A stretch of 64,000 nt of DNA from Conus ventricosus. Its lineage: Eukaryota > Mollusca > Gastropoda > Neogastropoda > Conidae. Where the stretch lies: assembly GCA_018398815.1 (NCBI GenBank), contig CM031610.1, positions 32,523,441 to 32,587,440 on the forward strand, read 5' to 3'. The translations under genes were made by a program, and so were the position numbers. Under the pieces are notes generated by a model that was not told where the DNA came from, did not search any database, and saw only the letters and a list, made by a program, of their open reading frames with translations. Shown here piece after piece: positions 11,201 through 25,707 of the stretch (its first letter is position 1; the number at the start of each line of letters is the position of its first letter).

Positions 11201-11720
11201 TAAAAAAGTTTACCTGAACACCAATCAAATAATTTCTTATAGTTGTCCTTCAAAATACCACGGAGGATTCTGATTCCTTTATAGAATAATATAAGTGAGA
11301 GAGTTGACTAAGGATCATATTCAAAGTGTGCAAATTGTGAAGGTTTAACTCATTGTGTGCCCACAAGCAGTTTCTTTTTTCTTTTCAACTTGATCCATCT
11401 CTATTACAATAAGAAAAAAAACACTTTCAATTCACACTTCTGATACTCCTCAACATTAATGATGTCACTTGCTGAATCTAGTCACCAGAGTATAAGTATG
11501 CATGCATATCTGCCGGTCTGCTCGTTTGTATGAATGTGTGTAACTGATTTTCCACCCCCCCATGATATCTATACCAGAAAAGAAAAGATTTTTGTGACGC
11601 GGTGGTATAGGTAAAAAACATTATTCTTATTATTATTACTACTACTACTACTATTACTTTTTCCGTACTATCGTCCGTTTGTTTACTTATGTTTTGTTTG
11701 CTTGTTAGCATTACTCTTCA

Positions 11721-11765
<45 letters not shown>

Positions 11766-14525
11766 TGGGAGTGGGGGTGGTGGGTAGACTCGCCGATGCT
11801 CCAAACGATCCAAGAGTCTCGTTTGTAAGACGATCTTTCACTCTTGCTAGGTGCTTTTCAGCAAGAACGTGGCTAATCAATGCTGACTTGCACCGTGAGC
11901 CATACTTGATCGCGTCATTACACCATGTGCAGACTGCTTGTCCTGGATAGGTGGTTTTCCTCATGCAGTCTTTCAGTCTGAGAATCACACTGTGGCTGAC
12001 GGCGCCTTTGGAACTGGTCAGCATCACTTTTGCGCTCACTTCCTCCTCCAACCACTTCCAAGTCCATTTGTTTTTAACTGAAGCATCGACTTGCTTCGCA
12101 AGAACTTTCTCGCTTTCTGCTATCTGACGAAACATTCTGGTTTTCGCCACTCTCGTCAAACCGAAAGAAAATGGCGTCAGGAAAAAAATTCGCAAACAGT
12201 TTGCCGCGTTCTCAAACATCAACTTCCGCTTTGATGGTTTCGGTTAACCGCAGAATGAAAACAAAGACAGCAGTCTCGACCGGCCTAAGCAGAAACCGGA
12301 AACATCCATTTGCGAACGGATCAATTGAGAACACAATATCGATCGACCTCTCGCCGCACATTAGCTTCATCACAAACCTACCTCTACCCCCCCCCCCCCC
12401 AATTTTCTCAACGGATTTACACTGATCTCAAAAACGACCCCTGGGGCCATCAAAAAGACGGAAATCCGCCAATCGGCGGAAAAATCCCATCTCTGATAAC
12501 AATCGATCTCCCCCACCCCCCGCCTCTCTTTCTGTTTACCTGAAATCAGTTAGTGGGAGGAAATTTTCATCAAACAGAGGCTTCAAACTGGGCAGGCTGA
12601 AAGCCATGATGTGTCCGTTGGCAATGTAGCACATGAGGCAAACGCTATCTGCACACAGTATAACGGCCACCATGTCAGACAAGCACTTTCTGCACAACAC
12701 AGATGACCACATGGTATAAGACAACCTTCACCACACACTCATTACTTTCTCATCCTGAAAGATTATGTGTCCTGCTTGTGGAAAGAGAGTATCACTACAG
12801 TACAGCTCCATCTTTTCTTCTTTTTACATTTTCTGTCCGTTTCATGTTTATCTATCACAGAGGGTTTTTCTACTGAACTTTTTTCACCAGTAACAACCCC
12901 CTTGCTAAGGTGGGTTCTTTTCAGTGTGCTAAATGCACCCCAAACACAGGATCTGAAAATGTAGTCCTCATATGACGACTTTCGACCTTAGTGGACATCA
13001 GGTAGAAAAACCATTCCTTTGTGAGATTCAAACTATGGAACAGGGACTTTCTTATTTCCTAGATGAGAATGTAATCCACAAAACTACTACTTCACCAGAT
13101 CCTTAAAATCTTTGTGGTCAGTAGGTAAGATGGGTAGATACAGACACTAAAGAAGAGATCTGGATGGATGTGTGGTAAAGTGTGTTACACATTAAAACTC
13201 CAATCCTTTAACCATGCTGACAAATTTTCTTTACTGTACTCAAACCATGTTCAAGAGATGACACAGAGATCGTGCCTTTATCTCTGGCCTGCTTTCACTG
13301 GTAAATCTATCTAAAATACAGGCAATAAAATGTAACAATGAAAAGAGAAAAAAATAACAATGATTTCAACTTCATCCAGATAACACCCTCAAAAAACATA
13401 ATTACAACCAAAAACACAAGCACTGAGAATACCTGCTGTTAAGAAGGTGGACTAGCACAACTCAATCATCTTCTCCATTAGATGTATAAATGGGTCTCAT
13501 TGCTGGGATCGCAGGTAATCTCACCTGTTTCAACTTCTTAAACTCTTGAGGTCTTCAGCACTGAAATCTTCCTCTCCACCATATACATCATGCAGTGTTT
13601 CCTATATTGCTTCATTGTGTGGAAAGAACAGTACAATTGTTTCAGTTCACAACTGTAGCACATGATATAACTCAACATGTTCCTAAAAAAAAAAGTGGAA
13701 AAAGGCTTCTTACAAATGCAAATGAATAATTCTGAAAAACTTCACAGGAAGTGCATGTTATATTGAATTTTCCTAATGTAGTCAGAAAATTAAAAAAATG
13801 TTGGCTTGAAACAAATGCTGTACATCCACAGAATACAATTCCCTTTTTGCCTCTTCAACAGTTCCATTTCACTGTAACAAAAAACGTGTTCCTAGTAGGA
13901 TGCTAATCTGATTCAGTGCAGCCTCTTAAAAGAGCTCAGGAAACAGTTCAATTTCTACACTGATAAAATAACACAATGACGATGTGGCAGATCAAATCAC
14001 AAGCAATGACAGACGACATTACCTCTCAAGGAAACAATTTCTGCTCTCACTACAAAAGACGTTTCTGTGATCTTCACTTTGTAGGCACAAGTCTGTGAGG
14101 GAAGAGACACTGCCTGCAAACAGACAGCTTGCTTGGTTGGTCGACCTTTTTCTGACCCATGTCAGTAAAGTGCGGCGCGCGCGCGCACACACACACACAC
14201 CCACACACATAAAGAGTTACAAAAAAAGACATTAGCCTTTCATTAATTTATCAAGGTCTGGATAATAACATACAGCACATCCTTCTCATTCTGATGGCAG
14301 AAAGGGCCTGGTTTTACCTCTTGATGTTGACTATGATTCAATCATTTACCATCCACACAACTCTGAATGATACTTCTTTTGGAGCTTGCGATCTGAAAAT
14401 AAAATATAAGTTCTAACAAACAAACAAAGCACACACACAAAAAAAAGATCAAACAAAAGAAAAATCAACATGGGTGGGCATCCTTACACCTTGACCCTGA
14501 CCTGTAAAGCTTTGTTTACCATATA

Positions 14526-14556
<31 letters not shown>

Positions 14557-15911
14557 CATGTATCGTCATAGGATAACCTTTACCAGCAACCAAAATTTTT
14601 GGTCGACTAAGAACAGCTTTTTAAAGCAGGTGCTAATGCTGCAACTAATCACCAGCTGATGTCAAATCTGATCTGACACATCTTCTTTAAAACTGAAACT
14701 GAGTTTCAGTTTACATACTGGAAATTTAACAGCAAAGCATACACAACTTAAGAAAAGTGTTAGCAGTGATTGAAAAGAAAGACCCACCCTGGCTTGTTTT
14801 TCAGAGCAGATGATGACAAACTGTCGGTCTGTTAGTTCCTGGGAGGAGGTTGGTGAGATCTTAGGTTTTGCAGAAATACACGTATGACCTGTACATGCAC
14901 ACAGAGAAACTGATCAGTCTTTTATGCCCCAAAAACTAAATTATGTGACAGACCAGTAACAAGGAGAGACCACATCACAGATTCAGACTGGGAATCCAGG
15001 TGGTACACTTCGACAGTGCCTCTGCATGCAGTTCACTGTCAAATTATTCAACTCAGAGAATATGATAACAAGATTAACAAGATTTTGATATACATATATT
15101 ATTGCCACAAAGATCCTTTTGCATTCACCAAAATTTTGGTTTACCTTTTTCACGTAAAGTATAACTGAATGTATATACGAGTATATACTGAACAGTAAGT
15201 AGTTAAAACATAAAATAAGACCAAAGAGACTCGCCTGCAAACACACATACACGTAGACATGCTCAAAACCCACGCAGTCACCAAATCAAGGCACTCACGG
15301 GGGGTTTTTGAAGCTCGATCATCACGATTGTCCTTTTCCTGGCCACAGCTAAGCAGGTTGTTGCTGCTGCCCCCTCGGCTCCCAACCCCAGTGTTACTGT
15401 CCTTCCACTGGTCATACACACTCTGGATCAGGATGCCATTGCAGTCCAAGAAGGACATGCCTACAATGGCCCCTTTCAGCCGAAAGATGGTTCCTTGCAA
15501 CAACAGACAACAGAAAGATGAAAGTAGACAACCTTTCTCTTTCAATGACAAGACTCCTGGATCCCATTCCACCTTTTCAACAAGAATAGACCATTATGTG
15601 ATGGTGGAGTGGATGACATTAAAATATAAAACACGCACAATAGGGTGGTGTTTAGAATCTTACATGAAGATGGGATGAGGCAACTTGAATGGTGGGATTA
15701 AAAACTGCTGCATACACAGAAATCCCACCAATAGTGGACACTGGAATTTTAGCTGAAGAAAGACCAGACATAGGCAAAGAGAGAGCAACAGACAGGCTGA
15801 CAGAGAAAACGAAAAATTTTCATGAAAAAAAAAACACTTATAATTTCAAACCAATTTCTTATCAGCAAGTTTCTTAGATAAAATATGAATGAAAAATATT
15901 ACTGTACATAA

Positions 15912-15985
<74 letters not shown>

Positions 15986-16474
15986 TGCACACACACATTC
16001 ATTTCTATAATAACTGAATGCTTAAATTATTGAAAGAGAAATCCACACACATCCAGTTCAAATACAGGCTTGAGAGAGAATGAGAATAAAAGAATGAAAG
16101 GAGAATGACAAAGAGGTAAAAAAGAAAGATATTGAAGAAAACAAGAAATGCTCGAAAGTGTACTCGAGATGTCTTAAAAACCAATGCATGGTTGCTGAGA
16201 AGGGTAACTCTCAATGGCATACATATTTTTGCAGTCCAGCTGTATCCAAACTAATAAACGCATACAGTGCAGTTTGGCAGACCCGAAAGAAAAGACAGAC
16301 AAGGAAAAAAACAAATACTGCCAGAACCACAGAGAATGAAGAAGAAGACTGACCACTGGGCGACACAATGACCGTGCGCTGGTCTCCTGACTGACTGGGC
16401 AAGTTGAGACAGATGACGATGACCGACCCCAGACTGGTCCCCACCCATAGACATGGACAGGTCAGGCTGTCTGT

Positions 16475-16531
<57 letters not shown>

Positions 16532-16687
16532 ACCATCTTGGCTGTCACTGTTCCACCCCACCACTGACCAAACAGTAACAGTCCTGTCCTATTCTGAATC
16601 ACACTGCAGAATCAGGCATCAGTGTCCACAGTCTATCACTGTAACACAACAATCATGTTTTGGCCCACATCTGTCTAAATAAACAAA

Positions 16688-16757
<70 letters not shown>

Positions 16758-19700
16758 ATATGTGTGCTGCATGTTTCACTAACGAGTACATGCTTTTACC
16801 ATCAAACTTGAGCATTACAAACCAAAACACAAGCTTTGTTGTCAGCACATCAGACACTTCACAATGCAAAAACAAAAATTCAACCTTAAAGCACAAACCT
16901 AGAAAATTCTGAATTACCAAACTGTTTCTTGCAACTAAAAAATTAAGAAATCAAAACGCCACAGATAATGTCAAACCTGGAGACAGCTTTGGAGATATTT
17001 CTCCCTCGCTGCAGTCTATACATTTATCAGTAATCTCCCTTTGCAGTGCAATCAGATGCATAGACTGGCGATTTGCTTTAGCTGAAACTGCTGAATAAAT
17101 AATTATCTTTGTGCTACCCAGGTGTTTCCCATATTTCGAAGAAACTGTATTACTGTTCAAAACCTTCCATTTAAGCAAAAACGTGATAAAAGCTTAACCC
17201 AAAATTTACAGGACATTAGAACCCAGTGAGTCTTGGTGTCTCATGGTTGAACAACCAGTCAGGTAACAAAAGGCAAAAAAAATTATCTCTGAATAAGAAA
17301 CTTCACAGATAATGATTAAAGCGCATGACTCTTCACTAACCAGTACTGGCTCAATATCCCCATATCTATGCAAAGTAGATTTCAAATACAGATACTAAAC
17401 ATCAAGTTAAAAATGGCTGGCAATCAAACTGATATGCTGAAAAGTGATGACGAAAAAAGAAAAAAAAAAGACAGAATTTTGGTTTGAAATCACAATTATC
17501 TGCATGACTGTTTTAATTACTATAGAATGTATGTGTATGTATGTGTGTGTGTGCGCGCGCATGCACACTTGCCTATGTGTGAAGGGGTGGGGGTAGGGGG
17601 AGGGGGCGGTCAGAGGACGGGGGAAGAGAGGGGAAGGGAGGGGGGGAAAAAGAAATGCGTGTCCAACTCCCATTTCTCAGCGCCCCAAGACCATTATCCA
17701 ACAGTAAAAAAAAAAAAGACGACACAGAGAAACAAACGAACCTGTGCATACTGCCACCCACCTGTCTTCCTGGTGTAGGAGTCGGCGAAGACCAGGCACT
17801 GGATGGCCTCTTTGTTCACATTGTCCAGGCTGGAGATGCTGGAACTACGTGAACGGGAGAAGGAGGAGCTGTCGTTCCTCTCTGTTCCAGGTGGCCAGTA
17901 AGGAAGCAAGGACAGGAAACAAGGCGAGCATTAGCTTGGAAAAACAGTCTGATGAAGATCCACTACCACATGAACCTCAACAACTGTATACATATATATA
18001 AAAAAAAAAACCCAGCAATACAAACAAAGGCAGACATAATAAGACAAAAATAAGACACCCCTCTCCCTCCTCTCCAAATGTTTGAGGTGACCTGACCGCC
18101 ACTACCAATCCCTCCCTCCAAAAATCATACCATGCTTTCATTACTCCCCCATTACTGAATCTTAAATAAACAAGTTCATAAATGTAAAAACAAAACAAAA
18201 AATTTGTTTACACTGAAACAAGTAGGATAAGCAGCGTTTACACAGAAACAAACAGAATAATCAGTTTGATCAAATATTACCTTCCTATTTTCAATAAATC
18301 TTTTCTTTTTTTTTTTGTTTAACTCAAATATTCAATCAGCAGATACATGATTTTACAAAAAGTTGATGATTTGAGGTGGGAGCAATAAAATTATCATTAC
18401 AAAGAAATAAAAATACCATTATGAGCCAATTATCATTACCAACTACTTTGCCAGCATTAGTTCATCCCATCCCCCTCTCTCTCTCTTTAACATATCAAAC
18501 ATAAAAGTAAATAAAACAATTTCTAAATGTGTTCTTCACAAATTAAACACTCCAGCAAAACTTCTGACCATATAGTACTTAAATTCCACAAGAATGTGAT
18601 CACTAGCGGTAAGTCTATACTTCACACTACCACAAGCATCACAAGCTACTGCAGAAAACAACTGTACAGAGATAAGGACAGAAGTCTGAGGCGATGACAT
18701 TTTCAACAAAGACAGGCTTCAGGCAAACAAAACAGTTGCTGAAAGAAAAGGAGTGAATAATCTCTCAAATTTGAGAGCCACTGCCCATAAGTTACTAATA
18801 ACTGTTTATCTGAACCCTTTTTTTTTCTTTTATGTTTGAATGGGACATTTTTTCAGAAAAAATTAAGGATAATAAAAGTTAGACATGATAGGACTGTAAA
18901 TCAAAGAAATGTTTTTCAAACTTAAAAACAGTTTCAGCAGACACAGTGAATTACACCATTAAGCTGTTCAACCATTCTCTCCTGTCGACATGTGAAATCA
19001 TCCTATTCTAAAATAAAGAGGGATTTACTCGCGCTGCCAACTTCGCCTGACCATCACAGCTGGGTGACTGGTTAGGTTGTATTGAACCGCACTGTCCTGT
19101 GCTACTTTTTATCACAACCAATTTCTCTATGTGAATACTGAGCCGCTCTCCTTATCCATACAGTTCTGCCAATGCAGTAGCCTTCCTGTCTTCATGCATA
19201 TTTACTTAACTATCAGACCAAATTTTTCAACAAAATTTTACCAAAGACAGTCTCACGTTGCAAGATGGCCAGAGTCGAAATATTAAAAAAGAAGATTTTC
19301 AAAATGCAGCATTAGACCACTGAAGAACATACATTTCCTAAAAGATGACATGACAGACTGAAAAGTGTATGGCATTAAACAGGTAATTCAGAAGGTAAGG
19401 CTACAGACAAAAGTGTATATGCATGCATATGTATTCCTAAAAGGTAACATGACAGTATGTACATGTTTTTTTCTCTAGTGGGTAAAAGATCTGATCAGAA
19501 TGTATAACATGCAACTGTAATTCTAAAACATAACAAACTGAAAAGTGTACAGAATGTACAGGTGTTTCTTAAAGATCTAGTAATCCGTCTAAAAACTGTG
19601 TTTTTCAAAGGTAACAATACCCACCATAAATCGTATTTCTTAAAGGTGACGGTGCACAGTATACAGAATATCTTATTTAAAGAAGAAGTATTGGTACACA

Positions 19701-22456
19701 CTGTAAAGACTGTCCTAAAAACACAAAGTAAACAATATTCTAATTGGTAGCTGTACATATTGTAAAGAGTACTTTATATCACGAAAAAGGTAACACATTG
19801 ACACATTGATTACTCTAAAAGGTAAACAGTCGACTATCAAAACAGATTGTTTTAAAAGGCAACAACAGGTAACATTACACATTGTAAAGAACAGTTCTTA
19901 AAAGACAAAATGTACACACAGCTGAGAGTATTCTACAAAAACAAATCAGGTCACAGTACACACTGTAAAGAATATCCTGGAAGTTAACACACACAAGGTA
20001 AAACTTTTTCTGAAAGATAACAGTAGGCACCATGAAGAGTAATCTAGAATATGACAACACTCACAGTAAAGGCTACTCTAAGAGGTAACAGTACACACAC
20101 AAAGGAGCATTCTAAAAAAGAATGTTTCATACCGCGAACAGCAATTCTAAAATGTAACAAAACTGATAAAAAAAAATGTATATGTGGCACTTCACCATGT
20201 GATGAACTTCACATCAGCCATTTGTCATTTTTGCTTACACTTTTTTCTTGTAAGTTCTTTTCAAACTACTGATACAAACAGTATCTGAATCATCGCCTGC
20301 TGGCAAAGATGCCCTGTTCACTAAACATGTTAACAAATACTTTGCATAACGTTTTCTACACTTCCTCAAAGACATTTTCAACAGAGTCTGCTAGGAAGCT
20401 GTTTACTATCACACTCTATAGAAATATATTTTTCCAGAGCAATATCATACGGAAGAGTTACTTTAGAATATGTATATCCTAAATTCAGAAGACTGACTTT
20501 TCAATATTTATCTGATAATATCCCCAATCTGATGATTTATAAAATTTAACAGCATTGACTGAAGAATGTATCAATTTCTGAAAACAGAAAAGTTCAGGTC
20601 AAAGTCTGCATGAATTACTGAAAGGCAACAGGTCAGATTTAAAGTGCATTAGTGTCTAAATGATAAAAGGGTCCTTTCAAAAGTGTGCTGATCTTTACGT
20701 GGGAATGGTGCTCACTGAAAAGCACATCAATATCTAAATGGCAACAATACCTACTGAAAAGAGCATCAGGGCTACTTAAGTATTTCTTTGTCTAAATGAA
20801 AACAGGACTGATTACAAATGTCAGTTCTTATATGGTAACAGGCCCAACAGAAAAATGTATGAATTTCTAAATGGTAACTGAGCCAACTGAAAAGTGTATC
20901 AACTTTCAAATGGTAAGAGGTTAATTGAAATGTGTAACAGTATCTGCATGGTGATCGAGCCCACTGAAAAGACTATTCATATTTCAATGGTAACATGGTC
21001 AATTGAAAAAAAACAAAACAATTTCTCCATGGTAAATGGAAAGTGTGTGAATTTTGAATGATCTGCCATGTCAGTAAGAGTACCTTGAAAAGGTAATTGT
21101 CAAATTCAACTTTTATTTTTAAAAGCTAAGGACTGAAATGTGTACTTCTAAAAATTAAAATCACACAGTAAAAAAGAGTGTATTTCTACACGGTGACAGA
21201 AAAGACTGAAACTGTGAATTTGATAGACTGAAAAGCCTATTTCTAAAATATAGCAGCACAGACTAAAAATTACAAATTTTGAGCATGTACCAATACACAG
21301 ACAAAAGCGTGTTTTAGTTTACTTCATAAATTCATTTTCTCTCACTACTTTGTGCAGGATAAGAAATCCACTGAAGGAATAGGGCAATAAAAATTGCAGA
21401 GAAAATATCACAGATTCAACTGGAATAATGAGTTTTAAAGACCTGATTATGAGAAACTGTGAGCAAAAGGCGTCCAGTCTGTTGGCTGAGATTTTACATA
21501 AACAACATAAAGTGTTTAAGTAGAAGGCACTGTGTGTGCTCTATGTTCTGGAAAAAACTAATGATACAATATGAATAACCTGGTGATACATAACTGTTGC
21601 CTTTGAATGCTCGAAAATCCATTAAAAAAAAAAAAAGAAGCTGATTTCTATGCAAGTGGAACCACTGAAAATAGTTTTTATTATGATGAACGCACAACTA
21701 TGTTGAATAAGAGTTCAACCAGCAGCAGTTTTTGAACTCATTTGTGGGTGAAGAAAGGGGCAATAAAAAAAAAAGATGTTAACAGTTATAAAAGATGGAA
21801 AAAATAATTCAAATACAACCAACCATTTTGTTCAGCCATCGATCAGGACAAGTAAAGCCCACAACACCCCAACACCATCATCAAGTCATGGTTTTCTTTG
21901 ATGTGCAAATTAAGCAATGCAGCATACGTTCACAGAGCATTTGGTCATTATTTACTTATGATTTAATGTCAACAACTGAATATATGTTCTGAGCCTGAAC
22001 GCTAAAATACCCATGTTTTGCGTGAAAGTGGAATTAGTGTCTTTTTGTCCTGATCCAGTAAATGTCAATCATAATGAAACAGGGATTCTGGAAGTGCTAT
22101 TCAAAGCTTTCCTACTACCTGTCTACCAACTCACAGCTGTTAGGGAGTTTACTATAGAAAAGCTACGTGGAGCAAACAAACAAAACGTGCACTGTTTCCA
22201 CTATTTAATCAAAAGTTGAATATGCTGGTAACTTTGATCTTGATTGCCACCTTCATCCTGTGATTCTCAAGTCTACGGTCTTTTGTCTTCTCGGTCTTAG
22301 AATGTTTCTCTTCTTCTTAGGTACCTTGCATAATAACCTTTCAAAATCAACAATTACAAAAAAACTGCATAAAAGGTTTGCTTATTTTGCATGACAATGC
22401 TGGATTTTATGTATGACCTTTTGTCACTCTCTCATGTTGTGCACTTATAAAAATTT

Positions 22457-22490
<34 letters not shown>

Positions 22491-22771
22491 TCAGTATATT
22501 ACAGGTAACATATTGGTCCAAGGTCTGCACAGGATGCACACAAACACTAGTTGTTCACCAGCTGTTACAAATACATAACAGTTCCTAACAGGCAGGGCAC
22601 TTCAGGTCTTACACTGATCTAAGATGATCTTCTGTCCTTTAAAGGAAACGTTTAGACTTTTCAGGCTAGGGTCATCACACCTGCACATCATCTTAAGAAT
22701 TCGAGGAACGGGGTTTTTTGCAACAATCAAGACTGAATTGTACATAGATCCTCAATGATGGGCAGATTTTA

Positions 22772-22803
<32 letters not shown>

Positions 22804-25674
22804 TCTACTATATGTGAATTTTTATCTGCACTTTTTTGTCTCTAACTGATATTTTTGTCTCATGCAGCGGGTAGGAAGAAAAATAAAGAAAAATAAATTA
22901 AAAAATAACACATAATGATACACAGTGAACTAACCCTACATAACAAAAAGAATTTGAGAGAAAAAAAAAAACAACTATCACCAAAATAATCCTTGGTCCT
23001 CAAATAACTGGCTCAAATAATGAGGAATTAACAAGATGTATAACCCCTAAAAATAAAATGTTTCATAATATCATTTGAGAATTAAAAAAAGAAAGAAAAC
23101 TGAGGCAGCAAAGGTAATCCTGGGGAATAGGAACAGCAAAAAGCAATGAATCACAAGTTATTCCAGACCTTTGAGATACAAGAAGCGATCCACAGAGGAT
23201 GACAAAAATTACTCTGTAGCAGTTCACCATCATCCACAGATCGAGAGGAACATCAAACACTAAGAGAAACGTGGATTGTCTGCCAATGAGATAACGCTGA
23301 AGGTGGAGAAAGGCTACAGCAAAGCAGCCTCTGAGAAACCTGAAGAATCCACCAAGATCATTGCAACCTAAGGCTAAAGCTAGACTGAATTAACTGGAAC
23401 ATGAACAAGTTCAGTAAAGAACTGAATAGCAAAGAACTGAACAGCATGGCGTACATCCTGAACCAGTATACTGGACAATTGTGAGTACATGAAGATGATA
23501 CTTCTCTCCAAGATAAACACGAGAGATGTCCAAACACTGAAGAAGAGCAAATCACCAGTACAGTGTGCAAAAGAATCAGTGAAGGGCAGAGGGGTGTAAG
23601 TTGTCAAGACACTGATACCAATCCATCAGACTACGCCGAAAAACAAACTGTAGCCAAATGATTGATCAAAATTTTCATAACACATCTACCAAAGAAAGTA
23701 AAACTGCTAACTGGAAAACCGACATGATTATCAGTTCACTCAGCCAGCCCAGTAGAGTGATGCTGAGGGTCCTTCCTGAACACACTGAATAGGGAGACAT
23801 AAGAAATCCTACAGAAAGATCAGGTAGGACTCAAGCCCACAAGAAGTACATCTAACAAATCTGCAACATCAGACTGCTGATACAGAAACTCATCTAACAC
23901 CGACTTCTTAACTTCTCCAACTTCGAAAAAAAGCCTTCGACTGTGTATAGCATGGTTTGTGGCAAGCTGTGAGGAAGTGTGACTTTGACAATAACCTCAT
24001 TCAAAATGTAAGTGCACTTCAAAAATACATAAGCAGCACAGTTTTCACAAGAAAATAACCTCTCTGTATTCTTTTCATGAAAAATAATCTCATGCTTCTT
24101 TTGAATGTTCATAGAAGAACACCACTCTGTTCAATGCCTGTCTGAAGAAGCGTATCATTCTGTTCAATAGAAATGCACCATTATGTTCAATCTCTATCTG
24201 GACAATTATCATGCAAGAAATATGTCAACATTTCACTATCTCTTTATCCAACTGAAAGGTTATGTCTTCATAATCTCTGTTCAGCTGATAACATTGACCT
24301 ACTGGTAGCATCCATCCTCTTGTGTGGATGAGACACCTGGACCCTGACATTCCATCTCTCTACTTCTTTCAGAACAACTGCTTCAGAAGGCTCTTTCCAT
24401 CTCATACTTGGAACATGCTACAAATGACTGCATCAGGCAGAAAATCGAAAGATGCCAGCAGACTCAAATCTCTCACAGATATTATCAAAGCCTGTAAGCT
24501 TGCTTGGAATATGCATGTATCTTGCAATGACTATGTCCAAGACTCTGCTAAATGCCGCAGCAAAGTGTGGTTGACCAGGACAAACAAGGACAAAGACTGG
24601 ACGGATCAAAACGCTTCCTTTCTGTCACACTGACCGAGGATGGAATGGTGGGCTTAATGACTGCCCAGGCATCAGTCCTGACGTCTCTAAAATCTCTGAC
24701 ATAAAGATGGAAATGTGACCGTACAGGTTGACATTCTTTTTTTTTTTCTGCTATTTTTTTCATGGAGTCCTACATGATCAAATGCGAGGTGAGAGACGTT
24801 CCACACTTAATGATGGTTAAGATTTACAACTGTCACCACAGGAATATCAAGGGAGGTCTACAGTGACCACAAACATATGAGTACAAGACACAACACTGAT
24901 GTCATCCAACAGTCTTGCACCTCCACAGTTCCATTCGTCCATGGAAGCCACACTTGAGCTCTTCAACGTTTTTCGAGGGTGCCCTGTGATTTTGTCCATT
25001 TCAACTCTGGCAGTTTTTTAGGTCTTAAGCTGGTGGGACTAGGGCAGAACACGCTTGATGTGCTTGGACTTATACACAGTCCGTTTATCTAAACAAAAGA
25101 AGACAATCACACAAATATACCTGACCAATGAAAGCAAATCACAGAAACCATACTAAATAAGGCATACCACAGAAACCTGAAAAAAAAAAATCACAAACAG
25201 AACCCAATACTTAGCATGAAATCATGAACACAGTAGAAATGCAGCCATAATCCACATACATGACAAATGAAATTTTCAAACAGCAGAAAAATAACCCATG
25301 AATGTACATTATAAACAAACAAACAAAAACCACACATACACACACAACCAAAAGACTTTTCCTGATTTTGCCAAATTGAAGAGAAAGAAATTATTCTCCT
25401 GAACAGTCTGTTGTAATGATTCTTCCCTGCTGTCAGCCCCCAAGCCTAATGGCTATTGCTTGTATGCTGTAATATAATTTGCAGAGCAGTCATGTCATGT
25501 TTATCATATGGGCCAGCCAATCATTGAAGCTTTTCTGGGCCGACTGTGGGGCATCTCAAGCTACAAGATGAAGCACAGCATCCTTTGAACAGCTTTCCTC
25601 ATTTCATCAACTTCCTTTTCCCTCCTAAAGTGCAAACTTAAGACTACCTGTGCGTGTGTGTATGTGCTTATGCA

Positions 25675-25707
<33 letters not shown>

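Larger units (their letters stand above)
7396..12539 (-). other. Tomosyn intron 24
   Basis: This 5.1-kb intron is a transposon trap. It contains an 854-bp SINE (8,132-8,985), an orphan small ORF with a CpG-rich upstream segment (9,395-9,930), an imperfect palindrome (10,293-10,527), a row of GC hairpins (10,834-10,906), a (GA)n run (11,724-11,760) and a zinc-finger transposon ORF (11,760-12,135). The remaining sequence is AT-rich without recognisable features. Confidence 0.8.

Noticed and set aside
12540..12689. Longer exon 24 starting at 12,689
   Set aside because: It adds about 14 residues absent from the family and disagrees with the phase of exon 23; the acceptor at 12,648 fits both.
16211..16920. 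Open frames of alternating Cys-Val or His-Thr
   Set aside because: They are dinucleotide repeats read through and have no coding meaning, apart from the real exon 20 segment at 16,354-16,470.
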